Origin: Pseudomonadota bacterium
Lineage (GTDB): Bacteria; Pseudomonadota; Alphaproteobacteria; SP197
Reading direction: 5' to 3'
NCBI GenBank assembly: GCA_039028155.1
Contig: JBCCIS010000022.1
Span: 1-64,000, forward strand
Length of the DNA: 64,000 nucleotides
Below the pieces are notes generated by a model. The model worked only from the letters and a program-made list of their open reading frames with translations, was not told the origin of the DNA and made no database searches. Of the stretch, positions 63,427 to 64,000 are shown piece by piece. The translations under genes were made by a program, and so were the position numbers. The number at the start of each line of letters is the position of its first letter. Within the stretch, counting starts at the first letter, position 1.

Positions 63427-64000
63427 GCGGCGGGAGCCTCCCGCTCAGCAATCGCCGTCGCCAACGCGATCGTGCGCTGCGCGTCCTGAACATGCAGGTT
63501 CTCGATCAACCGGCCATCGACCACGACAACGCCCTTGCCGGTTTCCGCGGCCTCCTCATGCGCATCGATGATACGCTGGGCCCAGGCTACCTCTTCCTGG
63601 CTGGGTCCGAACACACGGTTGGCGATGTCGATCTGCTTGGGATGGATCAGCGTCTTGCCGTCAAAACCCATCTCGTGTCCCTGCTCACACGCGGCTTCAA
63701 AACTCTCCATATCGTCAAGCGCCAGATGGACGCCGTCGATGATGCTGATATCGAAGGCGCGCGCGGCCAGCAGACACAGGCTCAAGCCCGTCAGCATCGG
63801 TACGCGGCTGCGTGTGTGCTGGGCCTGCAGGTCCTTCGTCAGGTCGGACGTTCCCATGACAAAGCTTCCGATGCGCGGACTGGCCGAAGCGATACGCTCG
63901 GCGTGCAAAATGCCCAGTGGCGTCTCCATCATGCACCAGATGGCGGTATCCGGCGGGGCGCCGGCGACGTCCATGATCGACAGGACCTCGCGGATGTAGC
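63423..64000 (-). CDS. mcl1: L-malyl-CoA / beta-methylmalyl-CoA lyase (5' part missing)
   Basis: The window shows only the C-terminal 190 or so residues; the frame stays open through the right edge, so the start lies beyond base 64000. The visible part has the HpcH/CitE aldolase pattern MMETPLGILHAERIA, SFVMGTSDLTKDLQ, and GHEMGFDGKTLIHPKQI. Next to mch it is best read as malyl-CoA/beta-methylmalyl-CoA lyase, which splits beta-methylmalyl-CoA into glyoxylate and propionyl-CoA. Another CitE-like lyase cannot be excluded. Confidence 0.88.
   Translation of the reverse strand, partial: YIREVLSIMDVAGAPPDTAIWCMMETPLGILHAERIASASPRIGSFVMGTSDLTKDLQAQHTRSRVPMLTGLSLCLLAARAFDISIIDGVHLALDDMESFEAACEQGHEMGFDGKTLIHPKQIDIANRVFGPSQEEVAWAQRIIDAHEEAAETGKGVVVVDGRLIENLHVQDAQRTIALATAIAEREAPAA

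Overview
The window is chromosomal DNA from a GC-rich alphaproteobacterium, most likely Rhodospirillales in the broad sense. The evidence is the housekeeping gene order: rplU-rpmA-obgE-proB-proA-nadD-rsfS-rlmH-gpmI-envC-ctpA-rppH, then atpHAGDC (F1 genes only), then priA / fsa-DUF484-xerC, then a suc-lpd TCA block and sdhCDAB next to a mesaconyl-CoA hydratase. No insertion sequence, prophage or CRISPR array was seen. Gene density is high and most starts are closely spaced or overlapping.

Layout. 1-5180: three overlapping plus-strand genes (MttB-type methyltransferase homologue, OYE/FAD iron-sulfur oxidoreductase, ThDP enzyme) that look like a small catabolic operon, probably for a methylated amine or related compound. 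5285-8273: two adjacent photolyases, one of the iron-sulfur (FeS-BCP) type and one class I. 8304-15014: a LuxR-type regulator, an M24 creatinase/prolidase-fold protein, an aldehyde dehydrogenase, a small cupin and a two-domain metallophosphoesterase. 15051-15139: tRNA-Ser(CGA) on the minus strand. 16124-26552: ribosomal protein, GTPase, proline, NAD, ribosome-maintenance, glycolysis, cell-wall and RNA-decay genes. 26588-31485: F1 ATP synthase on the minus strand. 31657-36236: priA diverging from fsa-DUF484-xerC. 36233-40899: MFS transporter, AsmA-family protein and lpd. 41065-47373: sucCDAB on the minus strand. 47573-51000: mmsA-mdh-cache-cache on the minus strand.

51280-53755 is the least explained part. 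It holds a cytoplasmic-looking protein with a lysozyme-like C-terminal domain, followed in overlap by two paralogous secreted proteins that share a calcium-loop plus C-x4-C module. The arrangement resembles a peptidoglycan-targeting effector with periplasmic immunity proteins, but this is only a hypothesis. 53752-55907 is an arsenic operon (arsR-arsI-arsC-aqpS) with a perfect 9-bp inverted-repeat operator abutting the arsR start codon. A class III cyclase gene diverges from it. A GH16-like protein gene is attached to the 3' end of sdhCDAB. The window ends in an ethylmalonyl-CoA-pathway pair (mch, then a truncated malyl-CoA lyase-type gene).

How the genes fit together: the second half is built around the TCA cycle (2-oxoglutarate dehydrogenase, succinyl-CoA synthetase, succinate dehydrogenase, malate dehydrogenase), with inputs from valine/propionate-type metabolism (MmsA) and the ethylmalonyl-CoA pathway (Mch, Mcl), and ATP synthase alongside. 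Promoters and operators named below were found by eye and are inferences.
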